Source: Reticulascus tulasneorum (lineage: Eukaryota; Ascomycota; Sordariomycetes; Glomerellales; Reticulascaceae). From it: a stretch of DNA of 64,000 nucleotides. Both the position numbers and the translations under genes were made by a program. Shown here piece by piece: positions 12,799 to 23,774 of the stretch. Where the stretch lies: positions 2,480,001-2,544,000 of the forward strand of contig LSAX01000006.1 of assembly GCA_001557505.1 (NCBI GenBank), written 5' to 3'. The notes under the pieces were generated by a model. It saw only the letters and a list, made by a program, of their open reading frames with translations. It ran no database searches and had not been told where the DNA came from. The number at the start of each line of letters is the position of its first letter. The stretch's first letter is position 1.

Positions 12799-14273
12799 TT
12801 TGGATAGATGAAGGTAAGAAGGGGGAGAAAAGTTGGATGACTCTTGTAATGAAGAAGTCTTCAGTAAGCTGGTGCTGGCTGAAAACTGAGAGCTGAGAGA
12901 CTGGAGCGCGTCTGACTTGTCTGAAGAACGAGATTTTTCCAAAAGACTTGAGCGATATTCGAGCTATTTATCTTCATTTCATCTCAGAACACAATGACTC
13001 GTCTTAACACTACGATGCATTTGAGATGCACATGGCCATTGCAGCCAAGACCACAAGCAGTTGAGCCTTGATGACTCAATGTTACCTTCCAAGTGGCAGT
13101 TCTCCATTGAGATTTGCTTCAACCTCGACTGTCCACCTGACTCTTGATTAATCGAACCATAAAATTGATATAGACGCGCTTATCAGTGTCAAAAGAAACA
13201 ATCTATATGAAGCTGCGCCGCAAGTTGTGCGCGGGGATCATGCCAAGACCCCGAGTGGCCGGCTTTGGTTTTAACTTTTAAGGTTAAATGATAGTATTGG
13301 CAATTGCGGCTGAGGGCTTGTCTCATAAGAGATTTACCCGGATGGTAATCCACGAGTCAACCGCCATGATAGGAAGGCACAGGACCCCTAAAATGGAGAC
13401 CGAGAGCCAGGGCGGCCGATCCGGCATTTGCATCGTTACCTCAGAATCTGGCACGAGTGAGCCCATTTCGGCTGTGCCTTCGACTGTGCCTTCGGCTTAC
13501 AAGCATCAATGTGGTATAATCGAAACCAACAGAAGTTCCCTGGCCAACTCCGGGGCTTCGGATGGCTACTTTCCACATCTTTCGCCAAGTAGTATTCTGC
13601 CGCCGCCATTGTTGTAGTTCTCCGTGGTGAATGCAACCGAATTAACAAGCAGGCACACTTTTTGACCCCTTACCTAAGAAACGCTCTCATAAAATCCCCG
13701 AAGATGAGGTGGGACCGGCGAGTCCGGCGAGTCCTAGACTGGTATCGGACCGAAACTTACAATTCTTCTCACTTAGGAAGATTGTACTTATGAGTTTCCG
13801 GCGAGATTGGCAGGTGATGTCAACAGCGACTCCGTATGGCGGAGGCATAGCAACTCATGTGATAGCGAGGATAGACGTTCATGCAAGCAGAGAATCAAAA
13901 CTCACAAGCGATGCAACCAGGAGAGGCGGGGATCAATTTAGCTGAGTTACGTTGCGCAAGACCATGTTGTCAAATACATGGATTTTTGCACAGCCCAGTC
14001 ATGTGAAATCTCATTGATAGAACACGCTTTTGTGGCCGAGAATCGATGGCGGAATGGTACGAGTCCCTGTGTTGGACGCTCCTGGGACTAGTGTGCATAA
14101 AAGCCTCTCTTCTTATCTTCGTATAAATACAGTCTGCCCAACGCTTGCTCTTCTCTATCTCCAGCCTCAGTATCCAAAGAAACCACAGTCTGCAGTCAAT
14201 TCAAAGCCCCCATACTCTGCAATTTCTACAACAGGAATTTGTTACTATTATCATTCATCCATCAAGAATTACC
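12799..14273. other. Divergent intergenic region
   Basis: Upstream region of the minus-strand gene ending at 12798 and of the plus-strand small secreted protein at 14274. Small open frames (13288-13617, 13709-13945) have no family signature. A TATA box is marked at 14122. Confidence 0.5.
14122..14129 (+). promoter_or_regulatory. TATA box of the small secreted protein gene
   Basis: TATAAATA lies 152 bp upstream of the ATG at 14274 and is followed by a CT-rich leader (TTGCTCTTCTCTATCTCC) typical of strongly expressed fungal genes. Confidence 0.6.
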
Positions 14274-14665
14274 ATGCACTTTTCCATCCTAGTCCTCGCT
14301 GGTATCGTCGCAGCCGCTGTCCCTGCTATGGCGGTACAGCTTGATGGTGTAGGTCAATCGATTCCTGTCTAAGTTACCCAGTACATAGGGCAAAGCTTCA
14401 GGTTGAAATGACAGAGCTAACAGCTACCGCCACCTGCAGGATTGCACCAGTATGGAAAACGCATGCGTCTTCCATTCCGGCGGGTTCAGGAAATGCACCT
14501 ATAACGGCGTAAACCCTCCCAACTATACCAATTCATCTTGGGCTGGTCCAAGCTAATGTTGCCATGTTTTGTGAACAGTGTGCCTGGGACGGCTCTCCTT
14601 GTTATATGCGCTCCTCTTTGCCAACCTATCCAGGAGAAGCGCCCTTCAACTACGTCATTTGCTGA
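14274..14665 (+). CDS. Small secreted cysteine-rich protein (candidate effector or antifungal-type)
   Basis: Three exons, 14274-14348, 14440-14508 and 14579-14665, all joined in phase 0, give 76 residues. The first 20 form a signal peptide with a hydrophobic core (ILVLAGIVAAAV) and an AMA cleavage site. The mature part of about 56 residues has six cysteines at 27, 34, 44, 49, 56 and 76, with spacing x6, x9, x4, x6, x19, and ends in Cys. Six cysteines could form three disulfides. Intron 1 (91 bp) has a CTAAC branch site 21 bp before its CAG acceptor, and intron 2 (70 bp) ends in ACAG. The exon structure is needed to see the gene, since no single open frame exceeds 32 codons of it. I recognise no named family; fungal proteins of this size and make-up act as effectors, antimicrobial proteins or surface proteins. 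Confidence 0.72.
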
Positions 14666-15636
14666 GTGGATGGTTGAGAAAGGGGCATGGGAAGATTCTA
14701 ATCCCCTCACGATTCTTTCTAGTAGACTGTCGTTGTTGCTGTGGTTGTGTTGGCCATTGATAATGACGTTGATATGTTATCTGGGGTGGTTGCGAGTATG
14801 CGGCAGTGTGTAGTGTTTGGTGGCAAATAGGAACACGATGGTCTCGAATTTTTTTTTTTAAATTTGCCGTCATGGACACGGACAGTACACTCTGCGAGCC
14901 GTGCGTTGATTAAATGCCTGTTCACACCATTTCTCAAGCAACTAAACCCTGTTCAGAGGTTGTAACAAGTTTCCATATATTGTCTTTGAAGTGGGCCATG
15001 CGCTGTACTTACTCCAAAGAGCCCCCACGGCCGGGAAACTGAGATCGCCCGTAGCTGTACGAAGTAAGGATTCCATGTCAAGTGGGACTCTTATTGCTTC
15101 GTTGGAGGCTGAGGGATTGCATTGCACGCAGGAAGATTTAACTCAATAGGGAAGGGACGAACAGGGTCTTGGCCAGCCCGTGCTGAGGCACATAATATAG
15201 CGTGTAAAAGTTTCGCGTATCGAGGTAGTTGGCGAGATCGCTCACCTAATTAATTATGATCAGCCACTCACTCTGCGCATTGACCTAACTAGTCCTAAAA
15301 AGCGCTATAAACTTTTTCTCACTTTCGACAGTTTTGGCGATTGGTTGAGCAGATGGGGGTAGGGCGGCCGGACAACTTGCCTCCATTGGGCCGTGGGGGT
15401 CGGGATCATAACAATTGGCGCCCCACGCCAACAGTGCGCCTGGTTGCCTTGCCATGCTGCGCTGTCAGTTGCTGCGCCATAATATTCCCCTCCGAGGCTG
15501 TCTGCGGGGGCTGAATTCGAAAGAGATATTCGATATCTTAGAAAATCTAAAAATTTGGCACCTCCATTGTGCTACATCCTTCCAACTGATCAAATTGCCT
15601 ATTTTTTTTGCTCCGAAAGCCAACTCGCCTCCGAAA
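14666..15636. other. Intergenic, upstream of the NACHT pseudogene
   Basis: No gene recognised. The frame of the NACHT gene stays open upstream to 15415, but has no ATG before 15637 and the family usually starts at the Met chosen there. Confidence 0.5.
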
Positions 15637-18555
15637 ATGGCCGAGGCTGTAGGTCTCGTCGCTAGCATCATTGCGATCGTCAGGCTATCTGAGCAGATTG
15701 CGGACGTCTGCAAATTTTATATCGAGAGCCTTGAGGGCTGTCCGGGAGACCTGCGGCTGATCCTCGTTGAGGCATCATCCCTTGGAGCTGTCTTCCAGAA
15801 TTTAGACTTCATGGCGAAACATGATCCTTCTTCTTCTGTTTTACTTGAGCTAATGGACGGCCCCGAAGGACCTGTTGCAGGATGTCTCGACTCCGTGAAA
15901 GAGTTGAAGGAACTTATCCCAGACACGGTGCCGGCTACTCGGAGCCGTGCTAAAGGGAAAAAGCGAAAAATGGAAATCGTCACTGCGACTGCTGCTGCTC
16001 TGGCCTGGCCGTTCAAAAAGGACAAAGCGCGCTCCTTGTTGACTGACATCAGCCAATATAAAGCAACAATATTGGCTATTTTCGCAACAGAATCCCTGTA
16101 TGGAAAACGGTTCGTGCAGGCTTGGGTGTTTTACGTGTTAATAACAATATTCCAGGCAAGATATCAAAAAGATCAAACAGAATACACAGTCTGCATGCGA
16201 TAAACTTTCGGGTAAGGGTCATCAAATTGTATTTGCAATTATTACCGAGCTAACGTAAAGAATACTAGATGCGGAGAGGCATGAAATCTGCAGATGGCTG
16301 GGACACACTGATCCCTCACCGAACCATAATACTGCTTGCGAACTATGCGAGAACGGAACTGGAGATTGGGTTCTCCGCACTCCTGAGTGGAGTGGCTGGT
16401 TAAGCAATCGATGCCGCTGCCTATGGATTCATGGAGTTCCTGGAGCTGGAAAGACCATTCTTGCCGCCCATCTAGCTGAGAAGCTTCGCAGCCACGAAAC
16501 TATAAATCCACAGAAAAGGAACCAAGTAGCGGCGGTATACTATTACTGCTACCATGCCAGAGACCAAGATGAAGCAGCGCCTTTCGTACGCTGGTTGATT
16601 ACCCAGTTGTGCAGAAAATGCGACAAGATACCACCAAGTGCTTCGCAACTATTCAAAGCCGGGTGCTAACCTAGCTTGGTTGACCTACTGCAGTGTCTCG
16701 AACAAACATTGGCCTCCTTTAAAACGGTATTCGTCACGATTGATGCAGTTGACGAGAGTAAATCCCGGGAGAATCTTCTTGCTGTGTTGCGAGATATGGT
16801 GACTGATCATCGGCTTCACAATATCCAGCTTCTGGTAACAAGTCGAGAGTACGTTGACATCGAGAGAACGATGAAAGCAATCTCCAGGCGAGTTTCCATG
16901 TCAAACTCGCATGTTGAAGCAGACATACGCAAATATGTTAAAGCTAAGATCCATTCTACAGCGAGATTTAGCACCTGGCCGCACGCCCTATCAAAAGAAG
17001 TGCAGGATGCACTCTCTGAAAACTCCAAGGGGATGTTTCGATGGACTGTTTGCCAACTGGATATCTTACGACGATGTCACGGTATTTCGGCCATCAGAAG
17101 CGCACTCAAGGATCTCCCTCCTACATTGGACGAGACCTATGTCCGTATATTCTCCTACATTAACGCGAATGATAGAACACTTTTTCTTCACGTCCTTAAA
17201 ATGCTGCATTGCCACAGCCAGATATGGCAGAGCTATTTACTCCTCACGTCAGATCCCGTGCCGCCCTCACCTCCTCTGTTCAACAAATCAGCCGCGACAG
17301 ATTCGGATCTCCTTTGGAATACCGACACCTTGAGGGAAATTTGCGGTTGCCTCGTCACTTTCGGCCACAGGGTTGGCACTACGGATAAAGGTATCATGCT
17401 CGCACACTATACCGTCCGTGAATTCTTAGAATCGGACCGAGCCTTGAACAGTCCAGCTGCATACTTTTATATCGATACAGACTCCGTGAACAAGGAGTTT
17501 TTCGCATCTATCATTCAACAGACAATCAGTATCCAATCTTTTGATCTTGAGAAGGACAAAACAATAGCTTCCACAGCTGAAGGGTTCCCAAGATTGTCTA
17601 AATTAAGTGTCGCTGAATACTGTCTTATTTCTGTACCCTCTGCACTTGCCCAGTGGGATGAAATAGCAGCTCGCGACGAGCGGCTCAAATCTTGGACCCT
17701 ACACAGCTTTCGTTTGAACCCAGACGACGGGCTTGGCAGTATTGGGAAAAACTTTTCACAATATCTGCAATCCATCCGCATACGTTGCTTACAACCCTTC
17801 TTTGGGATATTCAATGGATAGAGGCGCCAAATAATCCAGCGACTGCCGTTGCATTACTCCTGTTCTCTAACGAAAATATTAATCTTGCTCACCAACTAGT
17901 CGCCATTGCAAGACCTCTCTCCACAGAGGTTGTCCACCTTTCTGCCAACGTTGAAGATATTTTCCCTTGTGACAGACCAGAGTTTGAAATTGTGTACAAC
18001 GGCTCAGCACTCAATTTCCTCGCTCAATGTCCGAGAGTTTGTGTCAATCGCGGCATAAACTGGTGGAGAGCAATTTTCAACCCTGAGATAAATACCTTTG
18101 ATATTGACACAGCTCTGGTACACATAATATGTTGCCATTTTCACAGCAGATATTGCTCAGAAACTTGTGTTGTGGAGGCTCTGTTAACATTTGGTGCCAA
18201 ACCTAACCCAGGAGGTTACCGTGTAACAAGTCTGCAAATTGCTGCATTTCAGAACGATTATTATGGCGTGAAGTACCTCCTGGAAGCAGGCACTGACCCT
18301 AATATCGTGGGGGAATCAGGCGGTGTCAGATGGGCAAAAGAAACCTTACTCGGTCGATTTTTCGATGATCTCCATGGATATAGCGCCCTCTTCCTCCTTC
18401 GGAACCGGAGAAAGATGAGCAATTTTGTTGACTTCGATTCCGACATGGTGGAGAGCGACGAAGTTCAGGACGATGAAGATGAAGTGGAGTCCCTGCTTCT
18501 CGCGCATGGTGCAGTAGAGATTGCGGAAGGCTCTGGTGACTTATTAACGAAGTAA
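15637..18555 (+). pseudogene. Broken NACHT/ankyrin NLR-like protein (fungal STAND ATPase)
   Basis: Exons 15637-16097, 16156-16211 and 16269 onward, with 58- and 57-bp introns (the second has a CTAAC branch site). The N-terminus (MAEAVGLVASIIAIVRLSEQ) is the SesA/helical domain common on fungal NACHT proteins. The NTPase follows: Walker A in HGVPGAGKT, Walker B in FVTIDAVDES. The C-terminal third carries ankyrin-like units (VEALLTFGAKPNPGG.TSLQIAA, VKYLLEAGTDPN). Two lesions are seen. A TAA at 16667-16669 interrupts the frame between Walker A and B, where Glu would fit. Near 17680 the family pattern jumps to another frame, consistent with a 1-base loss; the original frame then ends at 17821 and the ankyrin frame runs to 18555. 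Intact relatives take part in non-self recognition and cell death. Recoding or assembly error is possible, but a pseudogene is the simplest reading. Confidence 0.78.
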
Positions 18556-20126
18556 ATCTAACGATAGTGAATCCGGATAACGCCTGAGCTTTTGATACTC
18601 TTCACTATGTTAGATTAAATAGTAGGACGAATTTGAAACTGCTATTTTTGAGGAATCATAGTAGACAAATGCTTCCATTGTCTCTCATCTCTCACTCTTT
18701 GCTCAATTTTCCAGGTGCTTTCTTAGCAAATGCGTGGGCATTGCATCATCGAGTTGATAAGAACAGGTTTGCTGTCTTGCCAGTTTAAAATGATATTTGA
18801 AGAAGATAGTAATTATTACGATACCCGAGATGCCGTGAGTTCTCGCATCGTCAGAGAGACCAGTCCTCCAAGTGTCGCGCTCTCCGTAACGCTTACTGCA
18901 AAATGCGGATCAGGATGTGTTCGAGGCTATAGCGAAACAGTATGATTTCTACGTAGTGTGCGTTACAATGAAAGAATGATAGCCGATGTGCTAGGAATCA
19001 TGTATTACACGCAGCAGGAGTGAAACAAACTGCAATAATCTTTGCGTAAACAAAACAGATCAGCCCCTCTTTGAGAGGTGAAATATGGATCAACTCAAGC
19101 CGGGTCATTGTGTTCAAAATTTTATTGAGGCTTAAATCTTTTGCACGCAGCACGTGTTGAACTACCATAGCTGCAGGCAGACTTTCCCATTCCCGCATTC
19201 CTACCTTTTTAAGTCGGCCTTGTACACTAGCTATCATTAGTAGCCGTCTGGGATACTTGGTCTCTTACTGCTTCGTCATTTCTTATGCCGGGCTGGCTAT
19301 TGGTCATGGTTCTGCTGTCCCATGGGCGAAGTGAAGACCTAATAGCGATAACAACTATGGTATGTTGTCCGATCGGGCCGCAAAGCCTACCATGAGCCAT
19401 AGTCATGTTGAAATTTGGAACGTGTGAAGTTTACCATGGATCTGTAAATCGAGTAGATTGTGTAGAACACAAGAAAGCGCTACTATGACCAGGATACGGA
19501 GTTGTTTATCTATTGTGTTCTGCAAAAGGAAAGGCGGAAGCAACGAAACCCGTGCCCTATGATTTACATGAATTGGATTTTGCTGCAGCGTGACTTGTTG
19601 GATAGCGGTAGCATCAAATGATCTGGCAGATGGGTGTCCGTTTGGTAGGTCTAGACGTAAAAGAGGACCCATCGAATTCCATGCTGTCTAACCAGAAGTC
19701 AAACCAAATGACGAGATAGATTGGTAGCGCGTGCCTGGAACTAGTACAGATATAAAGCCTGTGCCGTTATTTCATTGTTACGGCTTTCTTAATCTTTCTG
19801 CAATCCTCAGTTCTCCCTCTCGAACTATTGCAAGAGTGCGAATTTATCCAACCGAGTATGCCTCATCTGGCTGGACCAAGATTTTCGATACCTTCGTACC
19901 ATTTCCTACCTTGATCAGCGCGGTATTATCTCTCCTGTAAGGATGACGGCCAAGGCATAATTCTTCATTTACGAATTTATGCAACTCTTACTATCTGTTA
20001 GCATATTACCTTGGGCCTCTTCAGTATGGCCTCTTCCGCCATTGATTCAGATAAAACGGCAAGCAACGATGATGGCGCAGATATCGAGTTGCTAAACAAG
20101 TTCTGCCTCCCCGACTCATCCATACG
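18556..20126. other. Gene-poor stretch after the NACHT pseudogene
   Basis: Only short frames without family signature (18730-18945, 19403-19672 minus). An ATG-initiated frame at 20026 (MASSAIDSDK...) overlaps the relic described next but gives no recognisable protein. Confidence 0.45.
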
Positions 20127-20909
20127 ATGGAACACTCGTGCGGTGCGCCCCGAGAGGCCAGGGTGCGCCGGCTACATGCAAGTTCCACGGAGCTTGCGTG
20201 GACGCGAGCTCTCCGGCATATTCGAGCAGGTATCAACCATGGAGGGGTTTCTGTTGACCAGCTTTACATGCGTGTCCTCACACGGTGCTCGCCCTTTAAT
20301 TGGGACCCTGAGAGACAGGCACTCCGGTCTGTGGCGGCAGTCCTGCACGACCAAGAATGCAGCGGCATCTTGATTCCAAAGCAGCCCAGACATCATTTGA
20401 TTTCATGTCTCTCGGCCAGAGCTACAGCAGATTGGTTCCTGGTCTAGTGGAACTTATTGGCATATGCTATTTGTGGACTACGATACTGGTGTATATCCGT
20501 TAAGGGGGTCCATACTCCCGACCTGGTGGTATAGGCAATATAGAGGCCCGGGGTTGATGTCTTCTGTAGGCAGACGGCTCAATTTGTGCACTGCTTCAGA
20601 CATGACCAGCATCCTGAAAAGAGCGCCGTGGAGTCCTTTGGCGATATATTAGAACAGTTTGATGGTTCGCGACGTTCAGGGGTCGATGTTGCTGATGTGA
20701 CGATCATGTTCTACAACTATAATACACATCACCGACAGCTTACCCCCTCGAACTTTGCGGAGGGATCGACAGGATACACTAGTATTCTGCAGGAACTCCA
20801 AGACGTGGTGGCTACGAAAGGGTCAGATCGCCTGATGCGGAAGCTTTCCGTCGATATCAACTATCTTATTCTCGCTTATGTCGATAACTTCGAGAGGAGA
20901 AGAGGATGA
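20127..20909 (+). pseudogene. Unrecognised eroded coding sequence
   Basis: One plus-strand frame reads as protein-like sequence from about 20127 to 20909 but is broken by in-frame TAG codons at 20445, 20532 and 20541. The last part (DILEQFDGSRR, LQELQDVVATKG, SVDINYLILAYVDNFERRRG) has balanced composition. A further frame follows at 20906-21100, with a Pro/Ser/Glu-rich end. No family is recognised. It could be a decayed gene, or a multi-exon gene whose introns I failed to place. Confidence 0.3.
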
Positions 20910-21127
20910 TTGCAATCGTCAAGACTATTGCAGTGCAGTACAAGTTAACCATTATCTCCTTGGTGGATTATCGTGGCTGGGCTCCGCAGCATGCCCAGCA
21001 GGCTGGAACGAAGGCGACTGCGAGTGAGCAGCCCCCTCCGTACTCTCTCCGATCGCCTGTTGAGTCTACCACAGTCATAGAGGAAGAGACAGCCGTCTAA
21101 GGAGGAACTTTGAGATTGTCGATTATG

Positions 21128-21230
21128 CCGTATACTAAGCAGGTAGCTATGACGTAGCTTATAGTATAGATCTAGTTTTCCGACTCTCATCCAATAGCCT
21201 AAGTTAACAATTCTATCAATTGTCGTGCTC
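21128..21230 (+). repeat. Dispersed repeat, copy C (partial)
   Basis: About 103 bp that align by eye with 31411-31512: both contain CGTATACTAA, then TTATAG.ATAGATCTAGTTT, then CAATTGTC/CGATTGTC-like ends, with scattered substitutions. No terminal repeats or coding capacity identified. Confidence 0.6.
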
Positions 21231-21417
21231 CTTCGTTTAGGTTCATTAACAAACAACGGAGCAAAAAGACCGGACTGAGAGGAGAGACAAGTTAATCCAA
21301 AAGAGGCGCATTTATTACAACCGCTTTGTGGCGCAGCGTTATATAAAGGCGATCTCTAAGTTAACCAAGGAATTCGCCATATCTGACTCGATACGAACAG
21401 CAGATAGTGGATGTTGA

Positions 21418-22559
21418 CTAGAAGGCCATAAGACCAGACATCAAAAAAGATAGTCCTGCGACTAACTGCATACTACCCATAGTCCCCGGGCTCATAAACC
21501 CAGCTGCACCATTGGTCGGCCATGGAGTTGCAACAGTAGTGCTGGACGTGGTGGAAGCCTTGAAACTAGTGCGCCCATCTTCATCCTTTGCGTAGTTTCC
21601 CAGCAGAATGGCATCGGCGACTGCAGGCGCCGGGAACTTTTCGTAGATCTGGCACGTGTCGTTGGGCGAAAGCGCGCAATCGGTGGCGGTGCAGATCGGC
21701 TGGAGCTGCGGCCCGGCTGAGGGGGGGATGATTGCCTCTGCAGGCGCGCGCGCATCGCTTGTTGAACTTGGCATTGAGCGTAGAGTTGACGAATTGCGCA
21801 TCTTCATCGTTGAAACCGAACGAGATCAGTCCCTTGACCGCGTGGTCGATGAAATAGTTCATCTCGGCCGCGTTGAGGTACATGTACCTGGTTTAACCCT
21901 GTCAGTCATTTGTTGGATGCTACGATGAGCATACTTATAATAAAATGGATTAGACTCACTTGTGCACCTCGTACATGGAGGCCCTTCCCGTATATACTGG
22001 GAGCTCCTTGGTTCCAAGCTGTGAGCATCCGAGAAAGGTGCCGAAGTAAGAGTAGACATGTGTAAAAAAGACGCTACGCCCCAATAAGTCAGCAGCTGTC
22101 AGAGGCATCTCGGTGTGCAGATTCGGTCAACCATACTATTGCATTGACTTGATGTTCCCGGTACCAGATTTACTTTCGCGCGCTGCGGCCAGTTCTCCAT
22201 CGTCCAAGAAATTAACTGCCTCACCAACCTCGTTGCCGGTGTTGGCCGATGCGAATGCGCCGTTGAAGTAAGGTCTGAGGTCGACGAAGGGAACCTTGAA
22301 ACTCCCGTGGCTGAAGAGTCCCAGCGAAGTCGTCGATGGGTACAGTGTTGTACTTAGAGTACGGTGCAAGAAGGGCGGAATGAAGGAGTGCCATCAACAG
22401 CTGCTGGCTGGCTGGCGTGCTCTCCCCAATCGTTTTCTCCGAGTAGAAATCGCACGGGGTGACGCTTTCAGGGCGTTCTGCAGCCATAAGCGGGAGGAGG
22501 TCAAGCAATAGCACTGCTGCCGCCGTAGCCAACGCCAATAGTCTAACATGTGGCGCCAT
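21418..22559 (-). pseudogene. Secreted GPI-anchored-type protein gene with two frameshifts
   Basis: Exons 22137-22559, 21960-22073 and 21418-21887 with 63- and 72-bp GT...AG introns. The N-terminus has a signal peptide (LLALATAAAVLLLDLLPLMA); the C-terminus is Ser/Thr-rich followed by a hydrophobic tail (MQLVAGLSFLMSGLMAF), as in GPI-anchored proteins. The middle has GEAVNFLDDG, THVYSYFGTFLGC, ASMYEVHKYM, AEMNYFIDHAVKGL and late Cys pairs. I have seen such sequences as uncharacterised fungal secreted proteins and cannot name a function. Two frame jumps break it. One is in exon 1 near 22280-22290, between REFQG and VDLRPYFNGAF. The other is in exon 3 near 21745-21755, inside a GCGCGCGC run between FNKRC and PAEAIIPPSAG. 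The second fits loss of one GC unit. Sequencing error in the repeat cannot be excluded. Confidence 0.68.
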
Positions 22560-23774
22560 TGCGGGTGTGTTTGTGTGTGGGACAGATAAGGATGTAGAGA
22601 TCGCGTTGTGTGACTGGCTTCTTGCTCGGTCTTTCAAGATTGGGAAGAGTAGTGCTTAAGGGAATTATATGCAGCGGAGTCATTGCATACCATCTTGCTG
22701 AAAAGGAGGGTCAGAGTCCTCAAGCCTTTTACCAGTACTTGGTCGACAAGAGGGGATGAACTGCACATGTACATAAAGAAGGCTATATCCGCCTGTAGAC
22801 AGTCTGCTGAACCTCAAGCAATCAAGCTCTTTGGCCCATTTTACCACATCTGTTAATCATTCCAATTTAATTTCCAATCCTAATGAAGAAGCTGATTGCG
22901 AGATGAACTGGACGGAGGAACTAGCCACTTTAAACGCAGTGCTGGGGCTCTAGATACAGGAAAAAAGATCACACGCAGCCAGTAAGGCTTGTTTCCTGTT
23001 ACCATGCATTTTGCAATGATATGATCGGCGGTAGGATGTCTAATGTTTTCTGAAAGTGAATATAAACGGTTAGTCAGGGAGTTATGAAGCGGCCGCAGTA
23101 CGTATAGACAATACCTAGAACGGTGGTAGGGTAGGATCAGCTCGCGCAATCTAACCGAAAGTGGCAGTGCAGGAACAGGCACTGGCTGTCTGTTCGTTCG
23201 TAGCATCACCAGAATTCCAAAACAGGCTGAAATTGATCTTCTACATCGCAACCTGTCTTTGCCCCCAACCCTAAAAAGGGTTTCCCTAGTTCCGATCATA
23301 CGTATGGCGATCATACGTATGGTTTACGTCGGAGTTTTGTGATCACAGAGGAGCAACGTGGAGATGGACGCTGAAACGCTGCGGGCGTAAGTTTTTGCAT
23401 ATGTTCGCGTTGGGGGATAAGCCAAAGCGCATCACAATTGGAGACGTCGCGATGCCCATTATGGCCGTGTCAAGAAGCAGCTTTCATCAGAGACTCATAT
23501 GAACATGGGTCGGCCAGTAGTTGAGAGTCGCGCAGAAGCCACATGTCGGCAGATCGTACATTGAATTATTATTCGGCGTTGTATCAGACCCACTAATAAG
23601 GCTGGATCCATTATTTAGAAGAGACAGTCTTCAGCTGTGATGACATTGCGATACTTACTTCGGCTGGTTATGCAAGCGCCTCTAATAATATATCGTAGTA
23701 TTAATCTATCATCTAGAATTGAACACAGCAACTAAGGAGCGGCATCGAAACCACTCGAACTATCTCTTGCCAAG
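22560..23774. other. Intergenic, no gene recognised
   Basis: A 144-codon minus frame at 22880-23314 shows no family signature. The stretch contains the tandem palindromic repeat at 23293-23322, marked separately. Confidence 0.45.
23293..23322. repeat. Perfect tandem 15-mer containing a 10-bp palindrome
   Basis: CGATCATACGTATGG occurs twice head to tail with no spacer. Each copy holds the palindrome CATACGTATG. It could be a paired binding site for a dimeric regulator or simply a short duplication. Confidence 0.75.

Noticed and set aside
15415..15636. Upstream extension of the NACHT protein
   Set aside because: No ATG in this part, and the family normally starts at the Met at 15637.
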